The position numbers and the translations under genes were made by a program. The notes beneath the pieces were generated by a model. That model saw nothing but the letters and a program-made list of their open reading frames with translations. It was not told the origin of the DNA and ran no database searches. Of a DNA stretch of 64,000 bases, positions 1 to 8,622 are shown piece by piece; positions within the stretch are counted from its first letter, which is position 1; each line of letters opens with the position of its first letter. The stretch is from Streptomyces naganishii JCM 4654 (GTDB lineage: Bacteria; Actinomycetota; Actinomycetes; Streptomycetales; Streptomycetaceae). The stretch covers positions 62,001 to 126,000 of the forward strand of contig NZ_BMVF01000014.1 of assembly GCF_014650575.1 (NCBI RefSeq), read 5' to 3'.

Positions 1-792
1 TTCATCGTCTTCAACTGGGCTTTCCTCTTCGAGTCGTACGAGCGCACGTCGATCTCGGTGGCGACGGTCGTGTACCACACGCAGCCGTTCTACGTGATGC
101 TGCTGGGCGCCCTGATCTTCCGCGACCGGCTCACGGCCGCCAAGTTCGGCTGGCTCGGCGTGGCCTTCGTCGGGTTGGTCCTGGTCGCCGGCGTGTCCGC
201 GTCCGACCTGACCGGCGGCGGGGACGGCGCCTACCTCGCGGGCCTCGGATACGCGCTGCTGGCCGCGGTGTTCTACGCCGTGTCCACGCTGATCACCAAG
301 CGGGTCACCGGTGTGCGGCCGCACCTGGTGGCGCTGGTCCAGCTGGTCCTCGGCATCTTCCTGCTGCTGCCGTTCACCACGCTGAGCCAGACGCGGCACC
401 TGGGCGCCGACTGGGGCTGGCTGATCGGCCTCGGGGTGATCCACACCTGCGTGATGTACGTGCTGATGTACTCCTCGTACCAGAAGCTGCCCACCCCGAA
501 GATCGCGGTGCTGGCGTTCGTGTACCCGGCCGTGGCGATGCTCATGGACTGGGCCGTGTACGGGCACCGCGTGAGCCTGCTGCAGGCCCTCGGCATCCCG
601 CTGATCGTGGCCGCCAGCCTCGGCATCAACCTGGGCTGGACCTTCCGCGGCCGGGCCGCCAAGCAGGCGGCGGCCTCCTCCGCGGCCACCACCTCGACCG
701 CCACCGCCACCGCCGGTGCCACCACCGCGGCCGCGGCCGCCGGGGAGACGGCCGAGCCCAAGATCGAGATCAAGTCCGGAGGCACCCGATGA
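1..792 (+). CDS. EamA/DMT-family transporter, 5' end outside window
   Basis: This is the last 263 residues of an inner-membrane transporter of the drug/metabolite (EamA) superfamily. Open reading continues in frame from base 1, and the GTG at 58 lies inside a transmembrane stretch, so the true start is upstream of the window. At least seven hydrophobic helices are visible, separated by short loops such as FRDRLT and TKRVTG, followed by an Ala/Thr-rich low-complexity cytoplasmic tail of about 35 residues. The stop overlaps the next start as ATGA, so it is co-transcribed with the aspartate-pathway genes. By context it probably exports the product or a related amino acid. Substrate cannot be read from sequence. 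Confidence 0.85.
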   Translation, partial: FIVFNWAFLFESYERTSISVATVVYHTQPFYVMLLGALIFRDRLTAAKFGWLGVAFVGLVLVAGVSASDLTGGGDGAYLAGLGYALLAAVFYAVSTLITKRVTGVRPHLVALVQLVLGIFLLLPFTTLSQTRHLGADWGWLIGLGVIHTCVMYVLMYSSYQKLPTPKIAVLAFVYPAVAMLMDWAVYGHRVSLLQALGIPLIVAASLGINLGWTFRGRAAKQAAASSAATTSTATATAGATTAAAAAGETAEPKIEIKSGGTR

Positions 793-1832
793 CCCGCGTG
801 AGCGACCCCAGCGCACCCCGCATCGCCATAGTCGGCGCCACCGGCGCCGTCGGCAACACGCTCATCGACCTGATCGAGAAGCGGGGCTTTCGCTACCGCG
901 ACATCCACCTGGTCGCCTCGGCCCGCTCGGCCGGCACCGAGCTGAACGTCGACGGCGAGTCCCATCCGGTGCGCGCCGTCGACGAGTTCGACTTCTCCAC
1001 CGTCGATCTCGCCTTCTTCTCCGCGGGCACCGAGGCCAGCCGGCAGTGGGTGCCGAGGGCCACCGCGGCGGGCGCCGTCGTCATCGACAACACCATCGCC
1101 TACCGCATGGACCCCGACACCCCGCTGGTCGTGCCGCAGGTCAACGCCCACGAGCTGGACCGGCGTCCCAGGTCCGGGGTGATCGCCAACCCCAACTGCT
1201 CGACCATTCCGCTGGTGCGGCTGCTCAAGGGCGTCGAGCAGCGGTGGGGCGTACGGCAGGCCGTGGTCAGCACCTACCAGGCCGCCTCGGGCCTCGGCCA
1301 CCCCGGCATCGACGAGCTGAAGGACGCCAGCCGCGCGGCCCTCGACCACCCGGACGAGACCTACCCCGCCAAGGAGTTCACCCCGTCCCTCGCCTTCAAC
1401 GTCATCCCGAAGATCGACCGCTTCCTGGACTCCGGCTTCACGCTGGAGGAGCAGAAGATGCTCCAGGAGTCCCGCAAGATACTCGGCCTGCCCCACCTGG
1501 ACGTCACCACCACGTGTGTGCGGGTGCCGGTCGTCAACGGCCACTCGGAGGCCGTGTGGATCGAGACCCACGGCGTGGTCGACCGCACGGAACTCGTCGA
1601 GGTGCTGGCGGGGCTGCCCGAAGTGACCGTGCACGACCGGGAGTCCCGGCACGCCTTCCCCACCCCGGCCACCGTCGACGACCCCGACCGGGTGCACGTC
1701 GGCCGGGTCCGCGTGAACCCGAACAACCCGCGCGCCTTCTGGCTCTGGCTCGTCGCCGACAACCTCACCATCGGCGCCGCGCTCAACGCCATCCAGATCG
1801 CCGAGGAGCTCGTGGAACGGAGGACCCTGTGA
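789..1832 (+). CDS. asd: Aspartate-semialdehyde dehydrogenase homologue
   Basis: It is expected to reduce aspartyl-4-phosphate to aspartate semialdehyde with NADPH. An N-terminal Rossmann loop GATGAVG begins near residue 16, and the NPNCST motif near residue 135 holds the catalytic cysteine. The length of 347 residues is normal for the family. The ATG overlaps the transporter stop, and the gene's own TGA overlaps the aspartokinase GTG, so the two enzymes of the pathway are translationally coupled. Streptomycetes usually also have a housekeeping asd, so a copy beside an oxygenase and exporter suggests dedicated precursor supply. The symbol gives the family; paralogue status is inferred. Confidence 0.9.
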   Translation: MTRVSDPSAPRIAIVGATGAVGNTLIDLIEKRGFRYRDIHLVASARSAGTELNVDGESHPVRAVDEFDFSTVDLAFFSAGTEASRQWVPRATAAGAVVIDNTIAYRMDPDTPLVVPQVNAHELDRRPRSGVIANPNCSTIPLVRLLKGVEQRWGVRQAVVSTYQAASGLGHPGIDELKDASRAALDHPDETYPAKEFTPSLAFNVIPKIDRFLDSGFTLEEQKMLQESRKILGLPHLDVTTTCVRVPVVNGHSEAVWIETHGVVDRTELVEVLAGLPEVTVHDRESRHAFPTPATVDDPDRVHVGRVRVNPNNPRAFWLWLVADNLTIGAALNAIQIAEELVERRTL

Positions 1833-2968
1833 CGGCCACGCCACCGGCCGGGGAGCGCCTGCCGCCGGCGGTCCTGAAGTTCGGCGGCTCCAGCTTCCGC
1901 ACGCTGACGGCGTACCAGCAGCTGGCCGAGGCGCTCTCGCGGAGGATCGAGGAGGAGGGCACCCGTCTGGTCGTCGTGGTGAGCGGCCAGCCGGGCGAGA
2001 CCGAGCAGTTCCGTGAGCGGCTCAGCCAGGTCAACCCGCACCCGGAGGACGAGACCGTCGCCGGTCTGCTGACCCTCGCCGACACGGTGGGCGCGCAGCT
2101 GCTGGCCACGGCCCTGCACCGGACCGGCCGCACGGCCACCGTGCTCGCCGGGCACCAGCTGGGCCTGACCACGGACTCCTCGTTCATGTGGGCCCGGCTG
2201 GAGCACACCGACCCCGAGCCGCTGCGCACGGCGGTCGACGAGCACGAGGTCGTGGTGGTGCCCGGCGGCCAGGCCGCCGACAGGGAAGGCCGGCCGACGT
2301 GGCTGGGCAAGAACAGCTCGGACCTGTCGGCGGTGGCGGTCGCGGCGGCGGTCGGCGCCCCCAGCTGCGAGATCCACTCGGACGTCGACGGCATCTACAG
2401 CTCCGACCCGCATCTGATCACCGGCGCCCGGCTGCTGAGCGAAGTGTCGTACAACACGGCGGCGTTGATGTCGCTGTACGGCGCGAAGGTGCTGCACCGA
2501 AGGGCGGTCCGGCTCGCCCAGCGCAACCGCATCGAGATCGTCTGCCGCTACAACCGGGCACCCTTCCCGGTGGGTTCGGTGATCGGAACCGCGGGCTCGT
2601 CGGTCGCGGCCGTGGTGCTGAACCAGCGTTCGGCCGCCCTGCGCTACGCGACCGAGGAACTCGCCGACCGCGCCTACACCGTGTTCCACGCCGCCAACAT
2701 CGACGTCGTCCGCCTCACCTCGGGTCCGCTGGTCGCCGTCACCGGCGGATTCGTCGACCTGCCGGAGTTCCAGCGGCGGAACGGGCTGACTCCCGGAGAG
2801 TACGCGGGCGTTCCGGTGACCGCGGTACGCGGCAGCCAGGTGGTCACGCAACTGGCCGCCGACGAGGAGGACGCGCTGCACCTGACGCAGCGCCTGCACG
2901 ACCACGTCAACCGTCCCGGCGCGGATCCGGCTCCCGACGCGCCGCTGCTCGAGATGCAAGGAGTGTGA
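1829..2968 (+). CDS. Aspartate kinase, divergent and probably pathway-specific
   Basis: It should phosphorylate aspartate to aspartyl-4-phosphate. The GTG start is chosen for the GGAGGA before it and its overlap with the preceding stop. The kinase signature KFGGSS is at residues 17-22. The usual GRGGSD(Y/F)TA element reads as GKNSSDLSA, and the SDVDGIYSSDP segment matches the family. At 379 residues it is slightly short, and the C-terminal ACT region is hard to recognise, so normal feedback control by lysine or threonine may be lost. That would suit a specialised cluster. Kinase family is clear; deregulation is inference. Confidence 0.85.
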   Translation: MTATPPAGERLPPAVLKFGGSSFRTLTAYQQLAEALSRRIEEEGTRLVVVVSGQPGETEQFRERLSQVNPHPEDETVAGLLTLADTVGAQLLATALHRTGRTATVLAGHQLGLTTDSSFMWARLEHTDPEPLRTAVDEHEVVVVPGGQAADREGRPTWLGKNSSDLSAVAVAAAVGAPSCEIHSDVDGIYSSDPHLITGARLLSEVSYNTAALMSLYGAKVLHRRAVRLAQRNRIEIVCRYNRAPFPVGSVIGTAGSSVAAVVLNQRSAALRYATEELADRAYTVFHAANIDVVRLTSGPLVAVTGGFVDLPEFQRRNGLTPGEYAGVPVTAVRGSQVVTQLAADEEDALHLTQRLHDHVNRPGADPAPDAPLLEMQGV

Positions 2969-2973
2969 ACGTC

Positions 2974-4014
2974 ATGACCGTGACCACCGAACGCACCGTC
3001 CCCACCGCCGGACCCGTCACCACGCGGACCCTCGGCGAGATCACCCTGCCCGACGAGATACGGGACGCGCTGGGCGCGCAGCTGAACCGCCTGGCGGACC
3101 CGAACGACGACATCGACCACTCGATGGCGCGGCTGCTGCAGATCTTCTCCACGCTGCCCACCGATCTGCTCCAGCAGATCCTGGACTTCGGCCGGCACAT
3201 CGACACGCCCGGCGTGTGCCTGGTGAGCAACCTGCCGGTGGACGCCGAGCTGCCCGACACGCCGTCCGACGGCGGGCCGAGCCGCGGCAAGAAGTCCTTC
3301 GTCGCCGAGGGCGTGCTGCTCGGCCTGAGCGGTCTGCTCGGTGAGCCGATGGGCGTACTGACCGAGAAGGCGGGACAGTTGGTGCACGACGTCATCCCCG
3401 TCGAGGGAGGTGCGAGGACCCAGACCAACCAGGGGTCGGAAACCTTCCTCAACTTCCACAGCGACATCATGCACGACGTGATCGGCCGCTACGACGTGGC
3501 CAACCCCGACTTCCTGGTCCTCAGCTGCCTGCGCGCCGACCACGAGGGCGTGGCCGGGACCTTCTACGCCGACGCCCGCGACATCTCCGCCGCGCTGGCG
3601 CCCGAGGTGCTGGACACCCTGCGCAGCCCGCTGTTCCGGCTCAACGCGCCGGGCAGCTACGTGCGGGACGTCGCCGGCGGCCAGGACGTGCTGTCGGAGC
3701 CGGTGCCGATGATCAGCGGGCACCACGACTTCCCGGAGATCGCCATCTCCGCCAACGGCGTGCACGCGCTGACCAGCGGCGCCCGCCAGGCCCTGGACAC
3801 TCTGCAGGAGGTCTGCCGGCAGGTCGCGCACAGCGTGCACCTGCGGCCCGGCCAGGCCCTGCTGATCAACAACCGGAAGGGCGTGCACGCCAGGTCCACC
3901 TTCACCGCCCGCTACGACGGCCGCGACCGCTGGCTCCAGCGCACCTACGTGCGGCGCAGCCTGTGGAACGTGCGCTACCGGGTGACCGAGGAGAACCGCC
4001 GCGTGCACTACTGA
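2974..4014 (+). CDS. Clavaminate-synthase-like Fe(II)/2-oxoglutarate oxygenase
   Basis: This 346-residue protein belongs to the TauD/clavaminate synthase group, which contains free amino-acid hydroxylases acting on Arg, Asn or Lys. The iron ligands are His162 and Asp164 (FHSD) and a distal His near 305 (GVHARS), with basic residues downstream able to bind 2-oxoglutarate. A good AAGGAG lies 10 bases before the ATG, five bases after the aspartokinase stop. Next to aspartate-pathway genes it most likely hydroxylates an aspartate-derived amino acid such as lysine, threonine or diaminobutyrate. The exact substrate cannot be told from the sequence. Confidence 0.85.
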   Translation: MTVTTERTVPTAGPVTTRTLGEITLPDEIRDALGAQLNRLADPNDDIDHSMARLLQIFSTLPTDLLQQILDFGRHIDTPGVCLVSNLPVDAELPDTPSDGGPSRGKKSFVAEGVLLGLSGLLGEPMGVLTEKAGQLVHDVIPVEGGARTQTNQGSETFLNFHSDIMHDVIGRYDVANPDFLVLSCLRADHEGVAGTFYADARDISAALAPEVLDTLRSPLFRLNAPGSYVRDVAGGQDVLSEPVPMISGHHDFPEIAISANGVHALTSGARQALDTLQEVCRQVAHSVHLRPGQALLINNRKGVHARSTFTARYDGRDRWLQRTYVRRSLWNVRYRVTEENRRVHY

Positions 4015-4030
4015 ACCCACCGTACGGCAC

Positions 4031-4076
4031 AAGGCCCCGCGGGCCGACCGGGCGCTGCCCGGCCCCGCGGGGCCTT
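4031..4076. terminator. Bidirectional hairpin terminator
   Basis: A perfect 13-bp stem (AAGGCCCCGCGGG with its complement) encloses a 20-base loop between two converging transcription units. It can serve the oxygenase operon and the enolase-like gene. Confidence 0.8.
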
Positions 4077-4163
4077 CCGCCGTACGACGCAGTACGACAC
4101 GTAGGACACGTAGGAGCCGAACGACGCCGTACGACGGCCTGTTCGGCTCCGGCGTCCGCCGGG

Positions 4164-5243
4164 TCAGCCCCACATGGCCGGGGCGGGGGCGGGCGGCGCG
4201 GCGACGGAGTGCGGGTGCCGGGGGTGCTGTGCGGGGCCGCCCTCGACGCTCAGGGCCGGCGGGACGCACAGCAGGTCCGCGTACGCGGCGGCGTGCAGCG
4301 TCGCCGTCCAGGAGCGTGCGGTCGCCGGCGGTGAGTCGAGCAGTACCAGCAGCCCGCGCTGCCCGGCCTCCTCCATCACCGCGAGGGCCGTGGTCAAACC
4401 GCCCACGGCGTCCAGGCCGAGGGCGACGCCGTCATAGCGGGCGGCCAGCCGGTCCAGGCCGGCGGCCCCGCCGTGGGCGAGGCCGGCGATGATCGGGAAG
4501 GGGCGGCGCAGGGTGACGAGGGCGCCCGACTCGGCCTCGGGAAGCGGCTGCCGCAGTACGCGCACTCCGTGCTCGGCGAGCCGGGGCAGCATCGTGTGCA
4601 GCCGGTCCGGGTCCCACGCCCCGTCCGCGTCGGCCATCAGCCAGGCGTCGGGCCGGTGGCGGCGCACCGCGTCGAGCAGGGCCAGGTCGTCCTCGACGGA
4701 CCCGGCGCCGAGCCTCAGCCTCAGCCCCGGTGAGCCCGGGCCGGCACCGGGGCCACGACCGCCGCCGTCCCGGAGCTCCGCTTCCAGCTCGGCGGTCGGC
4801 AGCAGGGGCAGCGTGCGGATGCCCGGCAACGGACGCGGCCGCCGCAGACCGAGCAGTGCCCGGACGGGCAGCCCGCTCCGCTCGGCGAACAGGTCCCACA
4901 GGGCGGAGTCGACGGCGCTGCGCGCGGGCCCGGGCGGCAGCAGGCCGGGCAGCTCCAACGGGCTGACGCCGGGCGTCAAACCGGGTTCGGCGGCCGCGAG
5001 TTGCGCGCGAACGGCGTCGTGGCCGTGGGCCGCCGCGTACGGCAGCAGTGTGGCCTCCCCTGCTCCGGTGGCGCCGGCGCCGTGCAGGGTCACCCGCAGT
5101 ACGGCCCACCCCCGCCCGGCCCCGGCGGGCGCGCCCTCGGGCCCGGGCACCCGCGCGGACACCGGAGCGGGCACGGGCAGTACTGCGTACTGGACCCGCA
5201 GCGGTGTCGCTGCCAGGGATCGGAGGAGTACCGGGTCGAACAC
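4164..5243 (-). CDS. Enolase-superfamily protein with degenerate active site
   Basis: The fold of the muconate-lactonising/dipeptide-epimerase group is recognisable: a capping N-terminal domain, then SAVDSALWDL, ADADGAWD and a GG(L)TTA barrel segment. Several catalytic positions look lost. The KxK base motif reads LRLRLG, the second metal ligand expected before QPLP is arginine (LRQPLP), the aDE(s) third ligand reads IIAGLAHG, and the second catalytic lysine region reads GLDAVGG. The GTG start is preferred to an upstream ATG because TCAGGAG lies six bases before it; the protein is then 359 residues. It follows the LuxR-type regulator on the same strand. It is probably a pseudoenzyme or has an altered reaction. 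Confidence 0.75.
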   Translation of the reverse strand: MFDPVLLRSLAATPLRVQYAVLPVPAPVSARVPGPEGAPAGAGRGWAVLRVTLHGAGATGAGEATLLPYAAAHGHDAVRAQLAAAEPGLTPGVSPLELPGLLPPGPARSAVDSALWDLFAERSGLPVRALLGLRRPRPLPGIRTLPLLPTAELEAELRDGGGRGPGAGPGSPGLRLRLGAGSVEDDLALLDAVRRHRPDAWLMADADGAWDPDRLHTMLPRLAEHGVRVLRQPLPEAESGALVTLRRPFPIIAGLAHGGAAGLDRLAARYDGVALGLDAVGGLTTALAVMEEAGQRGLLVLLDSPPATARSWTATLHAAAYADLLCVPPALSVEGGPAQHPRHPHSVAAPPAPAPAMWG

Positions 5244-5387
5244 GAGGGCTCCTGACTCACTGCCGCAGTTCCGGAGCACCATCCTGTCCGCCGGACCCGG
5301 CGGCGAACAGCCCGGCGCCCCGGCCGATGGCGGCGTGGCCGCAACCGGACACGGGTGTCCAGGCACCCCGCGGACGACCGGCAGACG

Positions 5388-6428
5388 CTAGTCGAGCAGG
5401 CCCATCTTCACCGCGGCCACGCCCGCCTGGAAGCGGCTGTCGACGCCGAGCCGCGTCATCAGGTCCGCCATCACCCGCCGCAAGGTACGCACGGACAGGC
5501 CGAGTTCGCGGGCGATCGCCTCGTCCTTGCGGCCGGTGGACATCAGCCGCAGCACCCACTGCTGCTGGGCGCTCAGTCCGGTCTCCCGGCCTGACGGGGT
5601 CGTCTCCAGCGGGGCGGCGGACGCCCAGCACATCTCGAACACCTTCACCAGCAGGGCGGTGACGGCCTCGCCCCGCAGCAGCATCATCGCCTCGCCGCAG
5701 TCCGTGTGCGGCGCGGGCACCAGGGCCTGCACCCGGTCGACCAGGACGAAGCGGAAGGGAAGGATGCTGGCGATCCGCAACTGCGCACCCGCGTCCCGCA
5801 GTTGCTGGAGGTGGGTCATCGCATGGGTGATGCGGGTCATCGGCCGCAGGTGGATGCTGCGCACCGCCACGCCCCGGCCGAGGACGCGCAGGTCCCGCTC
5901 CAGGCCCTCGGCGAGGGCCGTGGGCGGCAGGACGGCGCCGGGGTGGGTGCTCAGGATCTCGGAGGTCGCCACGTCGGCGAGGTCGCCGAGCACGCGGGCG
6001 ATGTTGGCCCGGCCGGTCACCACCTCGCCGCCGGGGCCCGTGCTGCGGGCGGTGTGCAGGGGCAGGAAGACCTCCCGCACCGCGCCGATGCGCTCACGGG
6101 TGCGGCGTATCCGCTCGGTGAGTTCGGCGGCGGCCTCCTCCTCGGCGCTGAGCAGCCTGAGCAGGGCGGCCTCGGGCGCGGTCGCCCGGGCGGCGGTGTG
6201 CTCGCCGGCGGTCTCAGCCCCTTCGGCGGTCTCCGTCCCGTCGGCGGCACCGGTGCCAGGGGGCGTCTCGACCAGCAGGCCGAGTCCGAGGAGCTGGCGG
6301 CGGGCCTGCTCCACCTCCTCGACGCTGGTGGCGAGTTGCTCGCAGGCGCTGCGCACCGTCCAGTCGCCGCGCGCCGACGCGTACTCGAAGAGCCTGAGGG
6401 CCTGCGGCCCGATGGTCGGTGCACTCAT
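5388..6428 (-). CDS. LuxR-type HTH transcriptional regulator
   Basis: The C-terminal 60 residues form a LuxR/NarL helix-turn-helix (LSAQQQWVLRLMSTGRKDEA, then SVRTLRRVMADLMTRLGV). The N-terminus resembles the TrmB-like winged helix found in large Streptomyces orphan regulators, and the middle domain is of unknown ligand specificity. The ATG beginning MSAPTIG is preferred, giving 346 residues; a GTG seven codons upstream is possible. A butyrolactone-type operator lies about 150 bases upstream, so a receptor in this locus probably controls it. It may in turn control the enolase-like gene or a nearby biosynthetic operon. Confidence 0.85.
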   Translation of the reverse strand: MSAPTIGPQALRLFEYASARGDWTVRSACEQLATSVEEVEQARRQLLGLGLLVETPPGTGAADGTETAEGAETAGEHTAARATAPEAALLRLLSAEEEAAAELTERIRRTRERIGAVREVFLPLHTARSTGPGGEVVTGRANIARVLGDLADVATSEILSTHPGAVLPPTALAEGLERDLRVLGRGVAVRSIHLRPMTRITHAMTHLQQLRDAGAQLRIASILPFRFVLVDRVQALVPAPHTDCGEAMMLLRGEAVTALLVKVFEMCWASAAPLETTPSGRETGLSAQQQWVLRLMSTGRKDEAIARELGLSVRTLRRVMADLMTRLGVDSRFQAGVAAVKMGLLD

Positions 6429-6485
6429 GCCGTCTGCTGCCTTTCGCACAGCCTCGGTGGGGCGAGGCGGTGAGCGGGTCGCCCG

Positions 6486-7280
6486 TCAGGCGCCCGGACC
6501 GTTCGTACGGTGTCCGGCTCGTGGCAGGTGTCCTGTGACCGCATCCGCTCTGTCTCCCCTGGTTTCCGGAGCACGCGAATAACATACCCGCTCGAAGGTA
6601 TTTTTTCCAGGAACGGTCGCGCCACCCGGATGCGGACCTCTGTGCGCGGGCAGCGAGCGCCAGCCGGACGCGGCCGCGCGCGCGGCCAGGACCGGGTCGT
6701 CGCCCACGACCACGGCGTGCCCCACCAGGGACAGCATCGGCAGGTCGCTGGCGTGGTCGCCGTAGGCGAAGCAGTCCTCGGCCCGCGCTCCCGCGCGTTC
6801 GGTCAGCTCGGCCACGGCCTCCTGCTTGGCCGCCCCGAGCATGGAGCGGCGCACCTCACCGGTGAGCGTCCCCTCGGCGTCGGTCAGTTGCTCGGTGGCC
6901 AGGACACGATGCACCCCGAGATCCTCGGCCACCGGTTCGACCAGGGCCGCGCCGGAGCCGGTGACGAGCACGACCTCGTGGCCCAGGGCGCGGTGCCGGG
7001 CGAGGGCGTCCAGCGGGCGGGCCACGTAGGCGTCAGGCCGGCGGCGGTAGTGCGCGTACCACTGCCGTGCGGCCGTACGGAAGCGTTCGAGCGGGACGCC
7101 CGCGAAGTGGGCGAAGTACGCCCGGTTCAGGGTCTCGCGGTCCGCGCCCGTAGTGCGCAGCGCGGGAGGCGTGCGGCCCTCGCGGGCGACGAGTGCCGAC
7201 CAGTGCTGCCAGAAGCCGAGCATGCTCTTCTCGGCGAGCAGGGTTCCGTCGAGGTCGAAGAAGGCGTACCGCCCGGTCAT
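6486..7280 (-). CDS. HAD-superfamily phosphatase (subclass IB, SerB-like)
   Basis: The nucleophile motif FDLDGTLL is at residues 8-15, LVTGSG provides motif II, and GDHASDLPML is the acidic motif IV. Such phosphatases work in some butyrolactone and methylenomycin-furan pathways (MmfP), removing the phosphate left by the dihydroxyacetone phosphate half of the AfsA product. The start has a clear AGGAG. It is the third gene after the AfsA homologue and the flavoprotein. The recognisable domain ends near residue 225; the last 40 residues run across the promoter and operator of the LuxR-type gene and look non-homologous, so the natural C-terminus may be an unselected read-through. Confidence 0.82.
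   Translation of the reverse strand: MTGRYAFFDLDGTLLAEKSMLGFWQHWSALVAREGRTPPALRTTGADRETLNRAYFAHFAGVPLERFRTAARQWYAHYRRRPDAYVARPLDALARHRALGHEVVLVTGSGAALVEPVAEDLGVHRVLATEQLTDAEGTLTGEVRRSMLGAAKQEAVAELTERAGARAEDCFAYGDHASDLPMLSLVGHAVVVGDDPVLAARAAASGWRSLPAHRGPHPGGATVPGKNTFERVCYSRAPETRGDRADAVTGHLPRAGHRTNGPGA
6581..6604. promoter_or_regulatory. ARE-type autoregulator operator 1 (LuxR gene)
   Basis: Two half-sites, ATACC and GGTAT, are separated by eight bases inside an AT-rich island in GC-rich DNA. This matches ArpA/ScbR-class autoregulatory elements. It is 153 bases before the LuxR-type regulator start and within the 3' end of the HAD gene. Confidence 0.8.
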
Positions 7281-7467
7281 GCGGCGGCTCCTCGCGGGCG
7301 GGCGGAGGTGAGGCGCACCGGGGCGGGCGCGTGTTCGCGCTGCATGCCGATCCCTTCTGGGGACGAGGTGGGGGCGCGGCAGGCCGCCGGGGCCGGGGTG
7401 GTGTCCGTCGGCCCCGGCGGCCTGGATGGGGGTGAGCGCGTGGAAGGCCTTGAGGGTTTGGGGAGTT

Positions 7468-8622
7468 CTACGCTCCGAGCAGGGCCTGCGCGTAGGAGCG
7501 CGCCGAGGGTTCGAAGCGGAGCATCGCGTGCGTCGACGCGGTGCGGATGTCCCGCAGGCGGCGCCGGACCGGGCCCTCGGTGGACCCGGAGGGGCACGGG
7601 CAGCCGTCCGCGTGCGCGAGCCGGTCCACGGCGGTCCCGCACAACTCCACGGCGGCCACCACGTCCCGCACCGTCTCGGCCACCGTCAGCGGTTCCACGG
7701 GTGCCGTGTCGGCGCGTCCCGCGGCACCGCGCAGCAGCAGTTCGGCGGCGCGCAGTTCGGCCGACGACCGGGCAAGCACGGCGTCCAGGGCGGGCGTTGA
7801 CGCCCTCGACGTACGGACCCAGTCAGCCAGTGCGCCCCGGGCCGCGCCGAGCACCGGTGCCGCGAACATGAGCGCCGCCACGAAGGGATAGGGAACGCTG
7901 TGGCAGCGCGCCGCGCCCGGTTCGCGCGGCAGCAACAGCCGGTCGCGCGGCACCGCGCGGTGCCCGGGTACGAAGACGTCCTCGACGCGGACGGTGCTGC
8001 TGCCGGTGCCGCGCATGCCGGCCGGGTGCCAGGTGTCGAGCACCGCGCAGTCCGCGATCGGGACGAGGAAGAGGGTGGGCACGGCCTCGCCGCCACCGCC
8101 ACCGCCGGCCCGGGCCGCCAGCAGCACCCAGTCGGCGAAGTCGGCGCCGCTGACGTTCGGCCACTCGCCGGTGAGCCGCCGGCCGCCGGGCACCTCGGTG
8201 GCGTCGAGCCGGGGCGGTGCGATGCCGGCCGCGATCCTGGTGTCGGGGGTGGCGTCCCACAGCTCGCGCCGGGCGCGGCCGGGCAGGTAGGAGGCGATGC
8301 GGCCGTGGGCGGCGAAGAGCGTGCCGACCCAGGCGGCCGACGCGCAGCCCTCCCCCACGTGCGCGGCCGCGTCGACCAGGGAGGTGAACGTCCCCTCCGT
8401 GCCGCCGTGTTCGGCCGGCACGAAGTGCCTGCTGAATCCGGCCCGGGTCAGCTCGCCGACCACGTCCGGGTCCAGGTGCCGTACGCGGTCGGCCTCTGCG
8501 GCGTGCCGGGCCGCGGTCCGGGCCGCGCGGCGCGGCGAGAGGCCGGGGGCGGTGCGGGCGGCATGGGCGGCTTCCTGTTCCGCGTCGCGGTCGCCGGACA
8601 CCGCGACGGCGGGCGCGCTCAC
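7468..8622 (-). CDS. Acyl-CoA-dehydrogenase-like flavoprotein
   Basis: The 384-residue protein has the acyl-CoA dehydrogenase arrangement: a helical N-terminal domain (HFVPAEHGG, SAAWVG), a beta domain with GEWPNVSGADFADW and GMRGTGSSTV, and a C-terminal helical bundle. The sequence resembles the group D hydroxylase/oxidase branch as much as fatty-acid dehydrogenases. The catalytic glutamate of true dehydrogenases is not evident. It starts with a GTG overlapping the AfsA stop. By context it oxidises or desaturates the acyl chain or ring of a butyrolactone/butenolide hormone, a role comparable to acyl-CoA oxidase in avenolide synthesis. Confidence 0.8.
   Translation of the reverse strand: MSAPAVAVSGDRDAEQEAAHAARTAPGLSPRRAARTAARHAAEADRVRHLDPDVVGELTRAGFSRHFVPAEHGGTEGTFTSLVDAAAHVGEGCASAAWVGTLFAAHGRIASYLPGRARRELWDATPDTRIAAGIAPPRLDATEVPGGRRLTGEWPNVSGADFADWVLLAARAGGGGGGEAVPTLFLVPIADCAVLDTWHPAGMRGTGSSTVRVEDVFVPGHRAVPRDRLLLPREPGAARCHSVPYPFVAALMFAAPVLGAARGALADWVRTSRASTPALDAVLARSSAELRAAELLLRGAAGRADTAPVEPLTVAETVRDVVAAVELCGTAVDRLAHADGCPCPSGSTEGPVRRRLRDIRTASTHAMLRFEPSARSYAQALLGA

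Noticed and set aside
4164..5391. Long open frames on both strands over the same bases, here and throughout the window
   Set aside because: At over 70% GC, antisense and third-position frames stay open by chance. Frames with Arg/Pro/Ala-rich random composition, no family motifs and no ribosome site were left out.
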